Part shown: in pieces, positions 10,513-19,292 of the stretch
Layout of the letters: every line of letters starts with the position of its first letter
Position numbering within the stretch: the first letter of the stretch is position 1
Assembly: GCF_030732845.1 (NCBI RefSeq)
Contig: NZ_JASHKA010000002.1
Span: forward strand, 417,107 to 481,106
Direction of reading: 5' to 3'
Source: Roseibium sp. MMSF_3544
Lineage (GTDB): Bacteria; Pseudomonadota; Alphaproteobacteria; Rhizobiales; Stappiaceae
DNA length: 64,000 bases
Translations under genes and position numbers: made by a program
Notes under the pieces: generated by a model
Database searches by the model: none
The model's input: only the letters and a program-made list of their open reading frames with translations
Told to the model about the DNA's origin: nothing

Positions 10513-10692
10513 TCAGGCAGCAGGCTTAGGCAAATGCATACCTATGCTTTGAATTCTGCCATCCGCGCCGTTTTGCTGGAGCGCCGTCGCCACCGCTTTT
10601 GTGATGTCGAGCTTGGTTTTCTCAGCGTAAGCAATTCTCTCTGAGGGTTCGCTGGGCAAATTCCTCAAGTCTATTTCCATCGTGATTTTCAC
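10513..10692 (-). CDS. Small hypothetical protein (59 aa)
   Basis: A short reading frame starting at GTG 10692 with a clean GGAGG 9 nt upstream. The predicted product is soluble, about 59 residues, with a beta-like start (KITMEIDLRNL) and a charged helical middle (PSERIAYAEKTKLDITKAV). It lies about 110 nt downstream of the second importer operon on the same strand. I do not recognise the family. The good ribosome-binding site and balanced composition support coding; the non-ATG start and short length limit confidence. Confidence 0.45.
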   Translation of the reverse strand: MKITMEIDLRNLPSEPSERIAYAEKTKLDITKAVATALQQNGADGRIQSIGMHLPKPAA

Positions 10693-10801
10693 GTCTTTAG
10701 GCCTCCGCTTGCCCTTTGCCTGCCGCAAGAAATGCCAGGCGTGATGTGCCAGCATAAGTGGTGACTGTCCCGGACCGATAAGCGGAAAACGAAACTTGTG
10801 C

Positions 10802-11755
10802 TTATGACAGCGGATTGAAGCAGGCGGCCTGATGGTTCGCCGGTCCTTCAAGGCTTGGTGACGACGCGGCGCATTCCGCGATTGCATTCCGGCATCGGGC
10901 TCTGAAGGCGCAACCTGTCGGTGGATCCAGCGGATCCGGCAATTCGGTCTCGGCATTTTCCGGCGCCTTGAGCGGCCGACCAACAACGGGTGCGCTTTCG
11001 GCCAGCAACTTCGTGTAGGGGTGGCGGGGACTGGAGAAAACTTCTGCGGCGGTTCCAACCTCGACGATCGACCCGAAGTAGAGAACGGCAATCCGGTCGC
11101 TGACCGCTTCGACCACAGCCAGATCATGGCTGATAAACAGATAGGTGAGGTTCAACTGGCGCTTGAGATCTGCAAGCAGGTTCAGCACCTGGGCCTGCAC
11201 CGACACATCAAGGGCTGAAACCGGCTCATCGAGGACAATGACTTGGGCATCGGCCGTCAACGCCCGCGCGATTCCAATCCGCTGCGCCTGTCCGCCAGAG
11301 AACTCGTGCGGGTAGCGATCGAGAAACTCCTCCCGAAGGCTGACCATTTCGAAGATCTCGGAGATGCGCCGCGCGCGTTCGTCTCGCCCCAGGCCGTGCA
11401 AGTGAACTAGCGGCGCTTCCATGATCTGGCGAATGGTCTTGCGGGGGTTGAGGCTGCTTACGGGATCCTGGAAGACGTACTGGATCTTTCGCCCAAAAAG
11501 TGCCGGATCGGTGTTTTGAAGAGGTTCACCGCTGATTTCAATCAGGCCGGTTGTCGGCTCCAGCAGACCCACCAGCATGCGGGCAAGAGTTGATTTGCCA
11601 CAGCCGGATTCGCCCACGATGCCGAGCGTTTCACCCTTTTCGACATCCAGATTCAGTGGATGGAGCGCCTTCACGATACCCTTGGGCGGACCCAGCAAAC
11701 GCTTGCCGACGACGAAAGACTTCGAGAGGTTTTCAACGTGTACGGCGGTGTTCAT
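10802..11755 (-). CDS. Peptide-type ABC transporter ATP-binding protein, DppF-like (second system)
   Basis: 317 residues. Walker A GESGCGKS at about residues 49-56, signature FSGGQAQR, Walker B VLDEPVSALD, then the oligopeptide C-terminal extension (PTGCAFRARCRNAIAEC). It is the last gene of the second importer operon and overlaps the permease-ATPase fusion gene by 4 nt. It should pair with the ATPase half of that fusion protein to form the nucleotide-binding dimer. Confidence 0.92.
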   Translation of the reverse strand: MNTAVHVENLSKSFVVGKRLLGPPKGIVKALHPLNLDVEKGETLGIVGESGCGKSTLARMLVGLLEPTTGLIEISGEPLQNTDPALFGRKIQYVFQDPVSSLNPRKTIRQIMEAPLVHLHGLGRDERARRISEIFEMVSLREEFLDRYPHEFSGGQAQRIGIARALTADAQVIVLDEPVSALDVSVQAQVLNLLADLKRQLNLTYLFISHDLAVVEAVSDRIAVLYFGSIVEVGTAAEVFSSPRHPYTKLLAESAPVVGRPLKAPENAETELPDPLDPPTGCAFRARCRNAIAECAASSPSLEGPANHQAACFNPLS

Positions 11756-13644
11756 TGCAGCTCCCGATCTTCAACCAGGGATTTTTCAGGAAACAGGCAC
11801 CTGACCGATCGGCTTCCCGTGCCGATCAGCTCAATTTCCTGATTGGTGCATTGTGGCTGCCGGTTCGCACAGCGTTCTGCAAAAGCACATCCCGCCGGGA
11901 GATTGTTGACAACAGGTGGCAGGCCCGGGATTGCCTCAAGCTCCCGTTTGCCGCCCCCAAGTTCTGGAACACAGGCCATTAACCGGCTCGTATAGGGATG
12001 TACGGGATTGCCCAGAATGTCAGCGCTGTCTCCTTCTTCCACGATCCGGCCTGCATACATCACGGCAACCCGGTCGCAGAGTTGCGCCACCACGCCGAAG
12101 TCGTGCGTGATAAAGATGATCGCAAGTCCGCGTTCGCGGCGCAGATCGTTCAAAAGCGCCAGGATCTGTGCTTGCACCGTGACGTCCAGCGCTGTGGTGG
12201 GTTCGTCGGCAATGATAACGTCGGGGTCATTGGCGAGGGCCATCGCTATGCCGACACGTTGGCGCATGCCGCCAGACAGCTCATGCGGGAAACTCTTCGC
12301 CCTGCTTTCCGCATTGGGAATACGAACCGCCCTCAAGAGTTCTATCGCGCGCTGATTGGCCTCTTTTTTCGGGATTGCATGATGGCTCGTGATTGCTTCC
12401 GTCAACTGATCGCCGATACGAAACAACGGGTGCAGGGTCGCAAGCGGGTCCTGAAAAATGTAGGCGACGCGATCACCGCGATACGCGCGAAGGGTTTTGT
12501 AGCTTGCGCCGACCAGCTCTTCGCCTTTGAAGGCGACCGAACCCGCCGTGATAATGCCGGGAGGCGAGGAGACCAGACCCATCACGCTGAGCGCAGTGAC
12601 GGATTTGCCCGAGCCGCTTTCGCCGATGATGCCAAGGCACTCCCCGGGTCTTACGGAAAGGTCGACGCCGCCAACCGCTTTGTAGATCTTGTCCTTTATC
12701 CTGAATTCGGTTCGCAGGTCCCTGATTGACAGCAATGCTTCCGGGTCACCAGGGGGCATTTCCGTGCGATTTTTGTCGACCAGCGTGGCCGGCTTCGGGC
12801 GACTCAGGGCGCCTGATTTCAGACGCGGATCCAGGGCATCGCGAATACCATCACCCAGCAGATTGATTGCCATGACGATGACCAGGATCATGGCACCTGG
12901 GACGATGGAAGTGTGTGGGTTGGTAATCAGCGCCGACCGCGCTTCTCCCAGCATGGATCCCAAGTCGGCTTGCGGTGGCTGTGAACCGAGACCCAAAAAC
13001 GACAACCCCGCGGTTTCAAGGATCATCCAGCCGATTGTGGTCGACATGGCAATGACGATGACCGGGATTACGTTCGGCAGCACTTCACTCAAAATGATAC
13101 GCATGTCGCCCATGCCCGAAAGCCGGGCGGCATCGACGAATTCCTTATGGGCAATGCTGACTGTAATTCCGCGAATGTTGCGTGCGAAAAAAGGAACATT
13201 GACCGCGGCCACTGCAATCAGCGCATTGAAGAGGCCTGGCCCAAGCGCGGCGACGATCGCCAGCGCAAGCAGGATGTACGGAAATGCCATGAGCATGTCG
13301 ACGCCGCGCATGATGATATTGTCCGTGCGCCCGCCGAAGTAGCCGGCAATGATGCCGATTGCTGAACCGATGGTGGCTGCGATCAGGGCAGCGGCAAATC
13401 CAACAGCAAGCGACAGCCGTGTTCCCCACAACAAGCGGGACAGCAGGTCGCGTCCAAGGTGGTCGGTTCCCAGAAGATGGCCATCGGAGAAGGGACGAAT
13501 GAAGCGGTCTCCGGTATTGGTCACGTCGGGATCCGCCAACGGCAGAACCGGCGTGAGTAACGCCAGAACAACGACGATTGCCATCACGATCGCACCGGCA
13601 GCCGCGAGCCTGTTGCGGAACAGGAGAGCGAAAAACTGCCTCAT
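11752..13644 (-). CDS. Fused ABC permease/ATP-binding protein, DppC-DppD type
   Basis: 630 residues joining two normally separate subunits. Residues 1 to about 280 form a DppC-like permease (LGTDHLGRDLLSRLLWG; EAA loop AHKEFVDAARLSGMGDMRI). A roughly 25-residue linker rich in Pro, Lys and Asp follows, then a DppD-like ATPase: Walker A GESGSGKS near residue 340, signature LSGGMRQR, Walker B IIADEPTTALD, C-terminal PAGCAFAERCANRQPQC. No frameshift or stop is seen at the junction. Such fusions are known among dipeptide/nickel-type transporters. It overlaps its neighbours by 4 nt on both sides, so it is a working part of the operon rather than an accidental read-through. Confidence 0.92.
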   Translation of the reverse strand: MRQFFALLFRNRLAAAGAIVMAIVVVLALLTPVLPLADPDVTNTGDRFIRPFSDGHLLGTDHLGRDLLSRLLWGTRLSLAVGFAAALIAATIGSAIGIIAGYFGGRTDNIIMRGVDMLMAFPYILLALAIVAALGPGLFNALIAVAAVNVPFFARNIRGITVSIAHKEFVDAARLSGMGDMRIILSEVLPNVIPVIVIAMSTTIGWMILETAGLSFLGLGSQPPQADLGSMLGEARSALITNPHTSIVPGAMILVIVMAINLLGDGIRDALDPRLKSGALSRPKPATLVDKNRTEMPPGDPEALLSIRDLRTEFRIKDKIYKAVGGVDLSVRPGECLGIIGESGSGKSVTALSVMGLVSSPPGIITAGSVAFKGEELVGASYKTLRAYRGDRVAYIFQDPLATLHPLFRIGDQLTEAITSHHAIPKKEANQRAIELLRAVRIPNAESRAKSFPHELSGGMRQRVGIAMALANDPDVIIADEPTTALDVTVQAQILALLNDLRRERGLAIIFITHDFGVVAQLCDRVAVMYAGRIVEEGDSADILGNPVHPYTSRLMACVPELGGGKRELEAIPGLPPVVNNLPAGCAFAERCANRQPQCTNQEIELIGTGSRSVRCLFPEKSLVEDRELQ

Positions 13645-14588
13645 GTCTTGATCCTCGGGTCAAGCATGGACTGAGCGACATCGACGATAATGTTGAACAG
13701 CACGTAACACGCCGCAACAAAGACAACGCCGCCTTGAACAAGCAGGATGTCGCGCTTGAGAATGGCGTCAACCAGCATGCGGCCGACGCCGGGCCACTGG
13801 AAAACCATCTCGATGTAAACGGCTCCGGACAGAACAAAACCGGCCTGGATTCCAAGAACAGGAATGATTGAGACCATGGCAGCCTTGAGTGCGTGACGCC
13901 AGATGACGCCAAATTCATGCACGCCCTTGGCGCGCGCCGTGCGGATGAAATCCTGACGTAGCACCTCAAGCATGGCAGAACGGGAGAGCCTTGCGATAAC
14001 CCCGATCGCGACGACGGAAAGCGCCGTTGCAGGCATGATCAGATGCCGGATCAAATCCGGCAGATCGCCCCCGCCATAGATGGCGTACATGCCGGAAACC
14101 GGGAGCCATTTCAGATTTACGGCAAACAGCAGCACCATCATCATTCCGAGAAAGAAAGAGGGGATCGAGATTCCCAGAAGCACGGCGAAGGTGATTGCCT
14201 TGTCGGCAAAGCCGTACTGGCGCGCTGCCGAGACGACCCCGGCGATCACACCCAGCAGCGAGCAGAGTATGAAGGCTGTTCCTGCAAGAATGAGCGTTGC
14301 GTTGAACCGTTCAATAACTTCGTCGAGGACAGGACGGTTGAGCGCGAAGGAACGACCGAAGTCGCCCTGCAGCATATTGCCGAGCCAGATGAAATAGCGT
14401 TGCCAGAGCGGCGCATCGAGACCGAGGTCCCGGTTGAGCTTTGCCACGTTTTCCGGGGTGGCATAGGACCCAAGAATAGCAGTGGCCGGATCTCCCGGAA
14501 TCATTGCCATGATCAGAAATACGATCAACGTAATGCCAAACAGGACAGGGATTGCGGAAAGCAGGCGCTTGAAAATGTAACCTGCCAT
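13641..14588 (-). CDS. Peptide-type ABC transporter permease, DppB-like (second system)
   Basis: 315-residue inner-membrane permease. It has the DppB N-terminal pattern (KRLLSAIPVLFGITLIVFL, then MIPGDPATAILG) and an EAA loop (LEVLRQDFIRTARAKGV). ATG at 14588 has GGGAG about 7 nt upstream. It follows the binding-protein gene of the operon and overlaps the fusion gene by 4 nt. Confidence 0.92.
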   Translation of the reverse strand: MAGYIFKRLLSAIPVLFGITLIVFLIMAMIPGDPATAILGSYATPENVAKLNRDLGLDAPLWQRYFIWLGNMLQGDFGRSFALNRPVLDEVIERFNATLILAGTAFILCSLLGVIAGVVSAARQYGFADKAITFAVLLGISIPSFFLGMMMVLLFAVNLKWLPVSGMYAIYGGGDLPDLIRHLIMPATALSVVAIGVIARLSRSAMLEVLRQDFIRTARAKGVHEFGVIWRHALKAAMVSIIPVLGIQAGFVLSGAVYIEMVFQWPGVGRMLVDAILKRDILLVQGGVVFVAACYVLFNIIVDVAQSMLDPRIKT

Positions 14589-14642
14589 GAGGTCTCCCGA
14601 GAGATCGTTCTTCGGCTGCGAGGCAGCGCAATCAAACTGATG

Positions 14643-14669
14643 CGGGAGGGCCTGAGGGCGGTCCTCCCG
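14643..14669 (-). promoter_or_regulatory. Intercistronic RNA stem-loop after second substrate-binding protein gene
   Basis: A 7-bp outer stem (CGGGAGG/CCTCCCG) with a possible inner GCC/GGC pairing lies in the 103-nt gap between the second binding-protein gene and its DppB gene. No uridine tract follows. The placement mirrors the hairpin at 4783-4808 in the first importer operon, which suggests a stabilising or attenuating role. Confidence 0.55.
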
Positions 14670-14691
14670 GGTTTGCTATGGGCGCAAGGCC

Positions 14692-16263
14692 TTACTTCTT
14701 GCTCACGTCCTTCAGCAGCAGAAAGAAGGATGGCTGCAGTTCAAAGTTCTCTACACGGCTGGACGTCACGGCATTCTGTTTCCAGTTTGCAACGAAGACC
14801 CAAGGCGCATCTTCCTGAACGATGGTTTGCATCTGCTGGTAAAGTTTCGCCCGCTCGGCCTGATCGGTCGACGCACGCGCCGCTTCCAGCAGTTCATCGA
14901 CTTCCGGATTGGAATAGTAACCGGAGTTGAACCCGCCCTTGTCCGGCCATGCTTCGGTACGAAGCGCAAGATAGGGCAGCGTGTCCGGATCATTCGTCAT
15001 CCAGGCCATCTCCGCCATATCGGCTTTGCCTTCAAGTCCCGGGTTCACCTGGCCGAGGAATGTGTTCCACTCATAGGTTTCAATCTTCACATCCAAACCA
15101 ACAGCCTGCAAATCGGCCTGGATTGCCGTTCCCATGGCAACTGGATCAAGCATGCCGGATCCACCTTCGGTTACGTAGAAGGTGAGTTCCGCCCCCTCGG
15201 CACCTGCTTCTTTCAAAAGCGCTTTTGCTTTCTCAGGATCGTATGGGTAGGGCTCCAGCGATTCATTGTAAGCCCAGGCAAAGGCGGGCGGTGTCGGTCC
15301 GGCGGCAACGGCGGCGGTGCCTTCAAGAACATCATCGACGATTGCCTGCTTGTTGATCGCATAGTTCGCTGCCTGGCGAACACGCTTGTCGGCAAAAGGC
15401 CCTTCCTTTGCATTCAGGATCAAAAACCAGACGTGCGGGCCTGCCTGTTCGACCAGGTTGTAGCCATCTCCTTCGAATTGCGAGAGTGCGACCGGCGGCA
15501 CTTCCACCATCAGATCGATGCCGCCGGCGAGCATTTCTGCCGTCCGCGTGTTCGCATCCGTTATCGGACGGAAAACGATAGCCTCGGTCTGCGCTGTACC
15601 ATCCCAGTAGTCGTCATTGCGCTCGACAACGACACGTTCATTCGATTTCCATTCTGCAAATTTAAAGGGGCCGGTACCAGACGGGTTGCGGCCGAATTCC
15701 TTTCCATGCGCCTTGACAGCCTCTGGCGAAACAATGAGCCCGGTCGGATAGGCAAGGTTCGAAAGGAAGGGTGCGTACGGCGCATCAAGAGTGAATTTCA
15801 CGGTCATCGGATCGACGACTTCCACGTCCTGCACAGCCGAGAAAAAGAAGGAAAGCGGGAACGGGCCGGTATCGTGGTAGGGGTGATCCTCCTTCAACAT
15901 GCGGTCAAAGTTGAACTTTACCGCCTCGGCATTGAAATCGCTTCCGTCATGAAACGTCACACCATCCCTAAGCTTGAAGGTATACACCTTGCCGTCGTCA
16001 CTGATCTCCCAGTCGGTCGCAAGAGCCGGCTCCACTTCGAGCGTACCGCTCTGGTACCGCACAAGCCCGTCATAGACGTTCATCAGGATGCGGAAGTCGT
16101 TGACTGCAGTAACGGCAGCCGGATCAAGTGCTTTGGGTTCGGCAATCTGGCCGACAATCAAAACGTTCTCGGGTGTCTGCGCAAAAGATTGTGCGCTGAA
16201 GGCGAGGACTGATGCGGTTCCCACCGCCAACAAGGTCCTCCGGGTCATTTGCAAAAAGCTCAT
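14692..16263 (-). CDS. ABC transporter substrate-binding protein, SBP family 5 (second system)
   Basis: 523-residue periplasmic binding protein. The N-terminus MTRRTLLAVGTASVLAF... AQSFAQ is a signal peptide; the TRRTLL stretch is compatible with a twin-arginine signal, though Sec export is equally possible. Family-5 features include GQIAEPKALDPAAV and KLRDGVTFHDGSDFNAEAV. It is the first gene of the minus-strand operon SBP - DppB - DppCD - DppF. Two copies of a palindrome lie just upstream (16318-16362), in the divergent promoter shared with the DUF1028 gene, so expression is probably controlled by the nearby GntR regulator. Confidence 0.92.
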   Translation of the reverse strand: MSFLQMTRRTLLAVGTASVLAFSAQSFAQTPENVLIVGQIAEPKALDPAAVTAVNDFRILMNVYDGLVRYQSGTLEVEPALATDWEISDDGKVYTFKLRDGVTFHDGSDFNAEAVKFNFDRMLKEDHPYHDTGPFPLSFFFSAVQDVEVVDPMTVKFTLDAPYAPFLSNLAYPTGLIVSPEAVKAHGKEFGRNPSGTGPFKFAEWKSNERVVVERNDDYWDGTAQTEAIVFRPITDANTRTAEMLAGGIDLMVEVPPVALSQFEGDGYNLVEQAGPHVWFLILNAKEGPFADKRVRQAANYAINKQAIVDDVLEGTAAVAAGPTPPAFAWAYNESLEPYPYDPEKAKALLKEAGAEGAELTFYVTEGGSGMLDPVAMGTAIQADLQAVGLDVKIETYEWNTFLGQVNPGLEGKADMAEMAWMTNDPDTLPYLALRTEAWPDKGGFNSGYYSNPEVDELLEAARASTDQAERAKLYQQMQTIVQEDAPWVFVANWKQNAVTSSRVENFELQPSFFLLLKDVSKK

Positions 16264-16317
16264 CAGTTACTCTCTTTCCGGCAAATCGGGTTGTTGATCG
16301 TCAAGGTGGCATTTCTT

Positions 16318-16334
16318 AATTATCATGATAAATT
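16318..16334. promoter_or_regulatory. Putative GntR/FadR operator, copy 1
   Basis: AATTATCATGATAAATT, whose core TTATCATGATAA is a perfect palindrome. It lies between the divergent SBP gene (start 16263) and DUF1028 gene (start 16390). An identical 17-mer occurs 28 bp away and a one-mismatch copy occurs at 18025. Confidence 0.75.
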
Positions 16335-16345
16335 AGATTTGTGCA

Positions 16346-16362
16346 AATTATCATGATAAATT
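16346..16362. promoter_or_regulatory. Putative GntR/FadR operator, copy 2
   Basis: Exact second copy of AATTATCATGATAAATT, 28 bp centre-to-centre from copy 1 and about 28 nt upstream of the DUF1028 start codon. The pair could allow repression of both divergent genes. Confidence 0.75.
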
Positions 16363-16389
16363 CAAGTCCCATTTTGTACCGAGGTATTC

Positions 16390-17082
16390 ATGACGTTTTC
16401 CCTTTTGGCTCGCGACCCGAAAACAGGAGCGCTGGGCGGTGTCGCAGCAACCGGCAATTTGTGCGTCGGTGGATGGGTACTCGCAGGCACGGCCGGGGTT
16501 GGAGTCGTGGCCGCGCAAGGCCAGGCGCCCAGCACCTTGTGGCGAGAGCAGGTGCAAGTCCGAATGAAGTCGGGTGTTGGAGCGGCACAAGCCGTTGCGG
16601 CTGTTGTCGATGCTGATCCGGGACGGGAACACCGTCAGCTGACTGCGTTCGATGCAAGCGGAGACCCGGGTGCGTTTACCGGCAGTGCCAACGGCGACTA
16701 CAAGGGACATCTGGTTGGCAATGAGTGTGTTGCGAGCGGAAACATCCTGAAGGGCGCAGCTGTGCTTGACGAGATGGTGCGCGTTTTTGAACTCCCGAGC
16801 CTTTCATTCGAAAACCGGTTGCTTGCCGCTTTGGTTGCAGGGCAGCGCGCCGGCGGAGATGAACGCGGCATTCTGTCTGCGGCCTTGCTTGTCGTGGCGG
16901 AAAACAGTGCGCCTTTGACACTCAGGATCGACCATCACGAAGCCCCGATCGAGGCTCTTGAAGAGTTACTCAAAAAAACCCGGGAGACGGACTATAGGGA
17001 ATGGCTGGATACAGTCCCCACGAAGGACGAGCCGCACAAATTCTCTGCTGGAGGCCAGGCGTCCAAGAGTGGAGCTGTTTGA
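16390..17082 (+). CDS. DUF1028 family protein (putative Ntn-hydrolase-like)
   Basis: 230 residues, the usual length for the core DUF1028 domain. Family features: N-terminal MTFSLLARDPKTGALGG, a glycine-rich GVVAAQGQAPSTLW, and ADPGREHRQLTAFDASGD. DUF1028 proteins are assigned to the Ntn-hydrolase-like fold. If the initiator Met is removed, Thr2 would be the N-terminal nucleophile; that is inference. The gene is divergent from the second importer operon and shares its palindromic operators, so it probably hydrolyses or processes the imported compound. No activity can be assigned from sequence. Confidence 0.85.
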   Translation: MTFSLLARDPKTGALGGVAATGNLCVGGWVLAGTAGVGVVAAQGQAPSTLWREQVQVRMKSGVGAAQAVAAVVDADPGREHRQLTAFDASGDPGAFTGSANGDYKGHLVGNECVASGNILKGAAVLDEMVRVFELPSLSFENRLLAALVAGQRAGGDERGILSAALLVVAENSAPLTLRIDHHEAPIEALEELLKKTRETDYREWLDTVPTKDEPHKFSAGGQASKSGAV

Positions 17083-17101
17083 CATATCCGGTGTTGCAGG
17101 A

Positions 17102-17893
17102 TCAGTTTTCCCGAATGAAGCGATGCAGGACCGCAGCTTCCTGACCAAGCATTTGCCTTCGAGCGTTTTGCATGTGAGACCGCATGATTTCCCGGGCTTT
17201 TTCGGCATCGCCGTCACGAAGTGCCCGCACAAGCTGGGACTGGTATTCGATCCCCTTCCTCCACAATTCAGGATTGGGAGGATCGTAAAGGTGCCGGCTG
17301 ATCGTCATGTCGGTGAGAATGCTTGCCATGAAGTCAATCAGGAAACCAAGCAGCGTGTTGTCGGCGAATTGCGCCAGGTGCATGTGGAAATGAAGAGATT
17401 TGACGTGATGATCACGCTCTTCTTCCAGGGTTTGCGGCGGACTGGAATAGACCGCGATATCACGCTCCAAATTCTGCAGGGCACTCTCGTGCAGTTTTCC
17501 GGCAAGCGATGCGGCGAGTTCAGGTTCGAGCATCTCGCGCAGCTGATAGATGTCGCCAATTGTCAGATCCTTGAAATAGAAATAGTTGCCAAGCAATGCA
17601 CGCGCGCGCTCATGCGAAACCTGCTTGACGAAGGAACCGCCTCCGGGCCCTGTCTTGGTTTCAACAAGGCCCTGTGCCTCAAGGATGCGCATGGCTTCGC
17701 GGATGGTGCCCTTCGCCATGCCGAAGGTTTCGATCATTTCCTGTTCACTTGGAAGTCGGTCTCCGGCAGACAGGCCGCGCTCGACCACCCAGTCCTTGAT
17801 CGCATCGGCAACGCGCAACGGCCGGCTACGCCGCTTGACCCGGCTCGCCGGGTCTTCAACCTGCTGGTCTTTTGCAAGCTGGTTGAGGTCCAT
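17102..17893 (-). CDS. GntR family transcriptional regulator, FadR/FCD subfamily
   Basis: 263 residues. The N-terminal winged helix (about residues 25-95; LPSEQEMIETFGMAKGTI and REAMRILEAQGLV) is typical of GntR. The C-terminal half is an all-helical FCD ligand-binding domain with His-rich metal-ligand candidates (SLHFHMHLAQ; RSHMQNARRQM). It is convergent with DUF1028 and divergent from the M20 amidohydrolase. Palindromes of the size used by FadR-type dimers lie at the promoters of the SBP operon, DUF1028 and the M20/gntR divergent region, so it probably represses the whole second cluster and itself. Confidence 0.9.
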   Translation of the reverse strand: MDLNQLAKDQQVEDPASRVKRRSRPLRVADAIKDWVVERGLSAGDRLPSEQEMIETFGMAKGTIREAMRILEAQGLVETKTGPGGGSFVKQVSHERARALLGNYFYFKDLTIGDIYQLREMLEPELAASLAGKLHESALQNLERDIAVYSSPPQTLEEERDHHVKSLHFHMHLAQFADNTLLGFLIDFMASILTDMTISRHLYDPPNPELWRKGIEYQSQLVRALRDGDAEKAREIMRSHMQNARRQMLGQEAAVLHRFIREN

Positions 17894-18024
17894 TTCCTAC
17901 TCCGCGTTTACCGGCATCTTCATCTCAAAGGATCGCTCTTATCTCTAGGTCCCGATGGTCCCGCATTCCACTTCGAATTGCTCATGACGAACCGTTGCGT
18001 TCGGTTCGAGTTCTGTAGCATGTA

Positions 18025-18041
18025 ATTAATCATGATAAATT
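18025..18041. promoter_or_regulatory. Putative GntR/FadR operator, copy 3
   Basis: ATTAATCATGATAAATT carries the same ATCATGATAAATT core as copies 1 and 2, with the left arm altered. It lies between the divergent gntR gene (start 17893) and the M20 amidohydrolase gene (start 18075). It would bring both under the same control and allow autoregulation. Confidence 0.7.
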
Positions 18042-18074
18042 TCAACCGCACAAAGCCTTGAGGGAAAGCGCAGA

Positions 18075-19292
18075 ATGGATGCCGGTCTGATTGCTTCAAA
18101 ACGTCTCGAAGAGATTGCCAAGTGCAGTCTTCCAGGAGACGGCGTGACGCGCTTGCCATTCACTGATGAACACAAGCAGGCAAACACACACATTGCCGGC
18201 TGGATGAAACAGGCGGGCATGACGGTTCGGCTGGATGCTGCGGGAACCCTGATCGGCCGCATTGAGGGACAAGGCGCGCGCGCATCCCGAACCTTCATTC
18301 TTGGGTCGCACCAGGACAGCGTTCGCAATGGCGGCATGTTTGACGGGATCATGGGTGTGGCACTTGCGTGTCAAGCGGTGGAACAAGCATTTGCCGAAAA
18401 AGGTGAGCCCGACTTCGCAGTCGAGGTCCATGCGTATGCCGACGAAGAGGGTGTACGTTTCCCGACAGCCTTGCTCGGTCCCCGATCGCTCGCAGGCAGC
18501 TTTGATGCGCACGTCCTGAAGATGCGGGACACAGAAAACGTATCACTTGAGGATGCATTGGAAGGGTTCGGCGGAAAACCTGAAACGATCCATTCGCTCA
18601 AACGAAATCCGGACGACGTTCTGGGTTACCTGGAGATGCATATCGAGCAAGGTCCTGTCTTGGAACAGGAAAACCTTGCCGTCGGTACCGTGACCGCAAT
18701 CTGCGGTATTGAACGCAACACGATCACGATCCACGGCAAGACAGGTCATGCAGGCACCGTTCCGATGCAGGGACGCCGCGATGCATTGGTTCCCGCTGCA
18801 AGGATCGTCGCTGAAACTCAAGATCAAGCCAGGAAGCTTGAGAACCTGCGCGCAACCTGCGGAACACTCTCCATCCTGCCGGGCGCCGTCAACCAGATCC
18901 CGGAAACGGTCAGCTTTTCGCTGGAGATACGCTCGCCGGATGATGCGGCCCGTGACAGTTTCAGATCACACATGGTGGATTACGCACACAGGGTTGGCGA
19001 AGAACAAGGATGCCGTCTCACCATCGAGAAGACCTATGAGCAACCGGCGCAGGATTGCGACCCTCACTACCGGAGATTTCTTGAAGATGCCTGTTCCATG
19101 ACGCAGGGGCGCTCGGTTTCGCTCCCGTCGGGTGCAACACACGATGCCTCCGCAATGGCGGAGCTTTGTCCCATCGCAATGTTATTCGTCCGCTGCCGGG
19201 GCGGTGTGTCCCACGTCCCAGAAGAATTTGCATCTTCGGAAGACATGGAGCAGGCAATCGCGATTGCCGCCCGTTTCCTAAGGGCTTTATAA
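18075..19292 (+). CDS. M20 family Zn-dependent amidohydrolase (allantoate amidohydrolase / N-carbamoyl-L-amino-acid hydrolase type)
   Basis: 405 residues, standard for the AllC/HyuC/beta-ureidopropionase branch. Metal-binding motifs in order: LGSHQDSV then GGMFDGIMGV, HAYADEEGVRFP, LEMHIEQGPVLE, and C-terminal PSGATHDASAM. Family members hydrolyse ureido or amide groups of N-carbamoyl amino acids or allantoate; which of these applies cannot be decided here. It belongs to the second importer cluster by position and by the shared operator upstream. Its stop overlaps the convergent M42 gene by 6 bp. Confidence 0.85.
   Translation: MDAGLIASKRLEEIAKCSLPGDGVTRLPFTDEHKQANTHIAGWMKQAGMTVRLDAAGTLIGRIEGQGARASRTFILGSHQDSVRNGGMFDGIMGVALACQAVEQAFAEKGEPDFAVEVHAYADEEGVRFPTALLGPRSLAGSFDAHVLKMRDTENVSLEDALEGFGGKPETIHSLKRNPDDVLGYLEMHIEQGPVLEQENLAVGTVTAICGIERNTITIHGKTGHAGTVPMQGRRDALVPAARIVAETQDQARKLENLRATCGTLSILPGAVNQIPETVSFSLEIRSPDDAARDSFRSHMVDYAHRVGEEQGCRLTIEKTYEQPAQDCDPHYRRFLEDACSMTQGRSVSLPSGATHDASAMAELCPIAMLFVRCRGGVSHVPEEFASSEDMEQAIAIAARFLRAL

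Noticed and set aside
14827..16212. 461-codon plus-strand open frame opposite the second SBP gene
   Set aside because: Antisense of a well-recognised binding protein; composition rich in Arg, Phe and Cys, no homology pattern.
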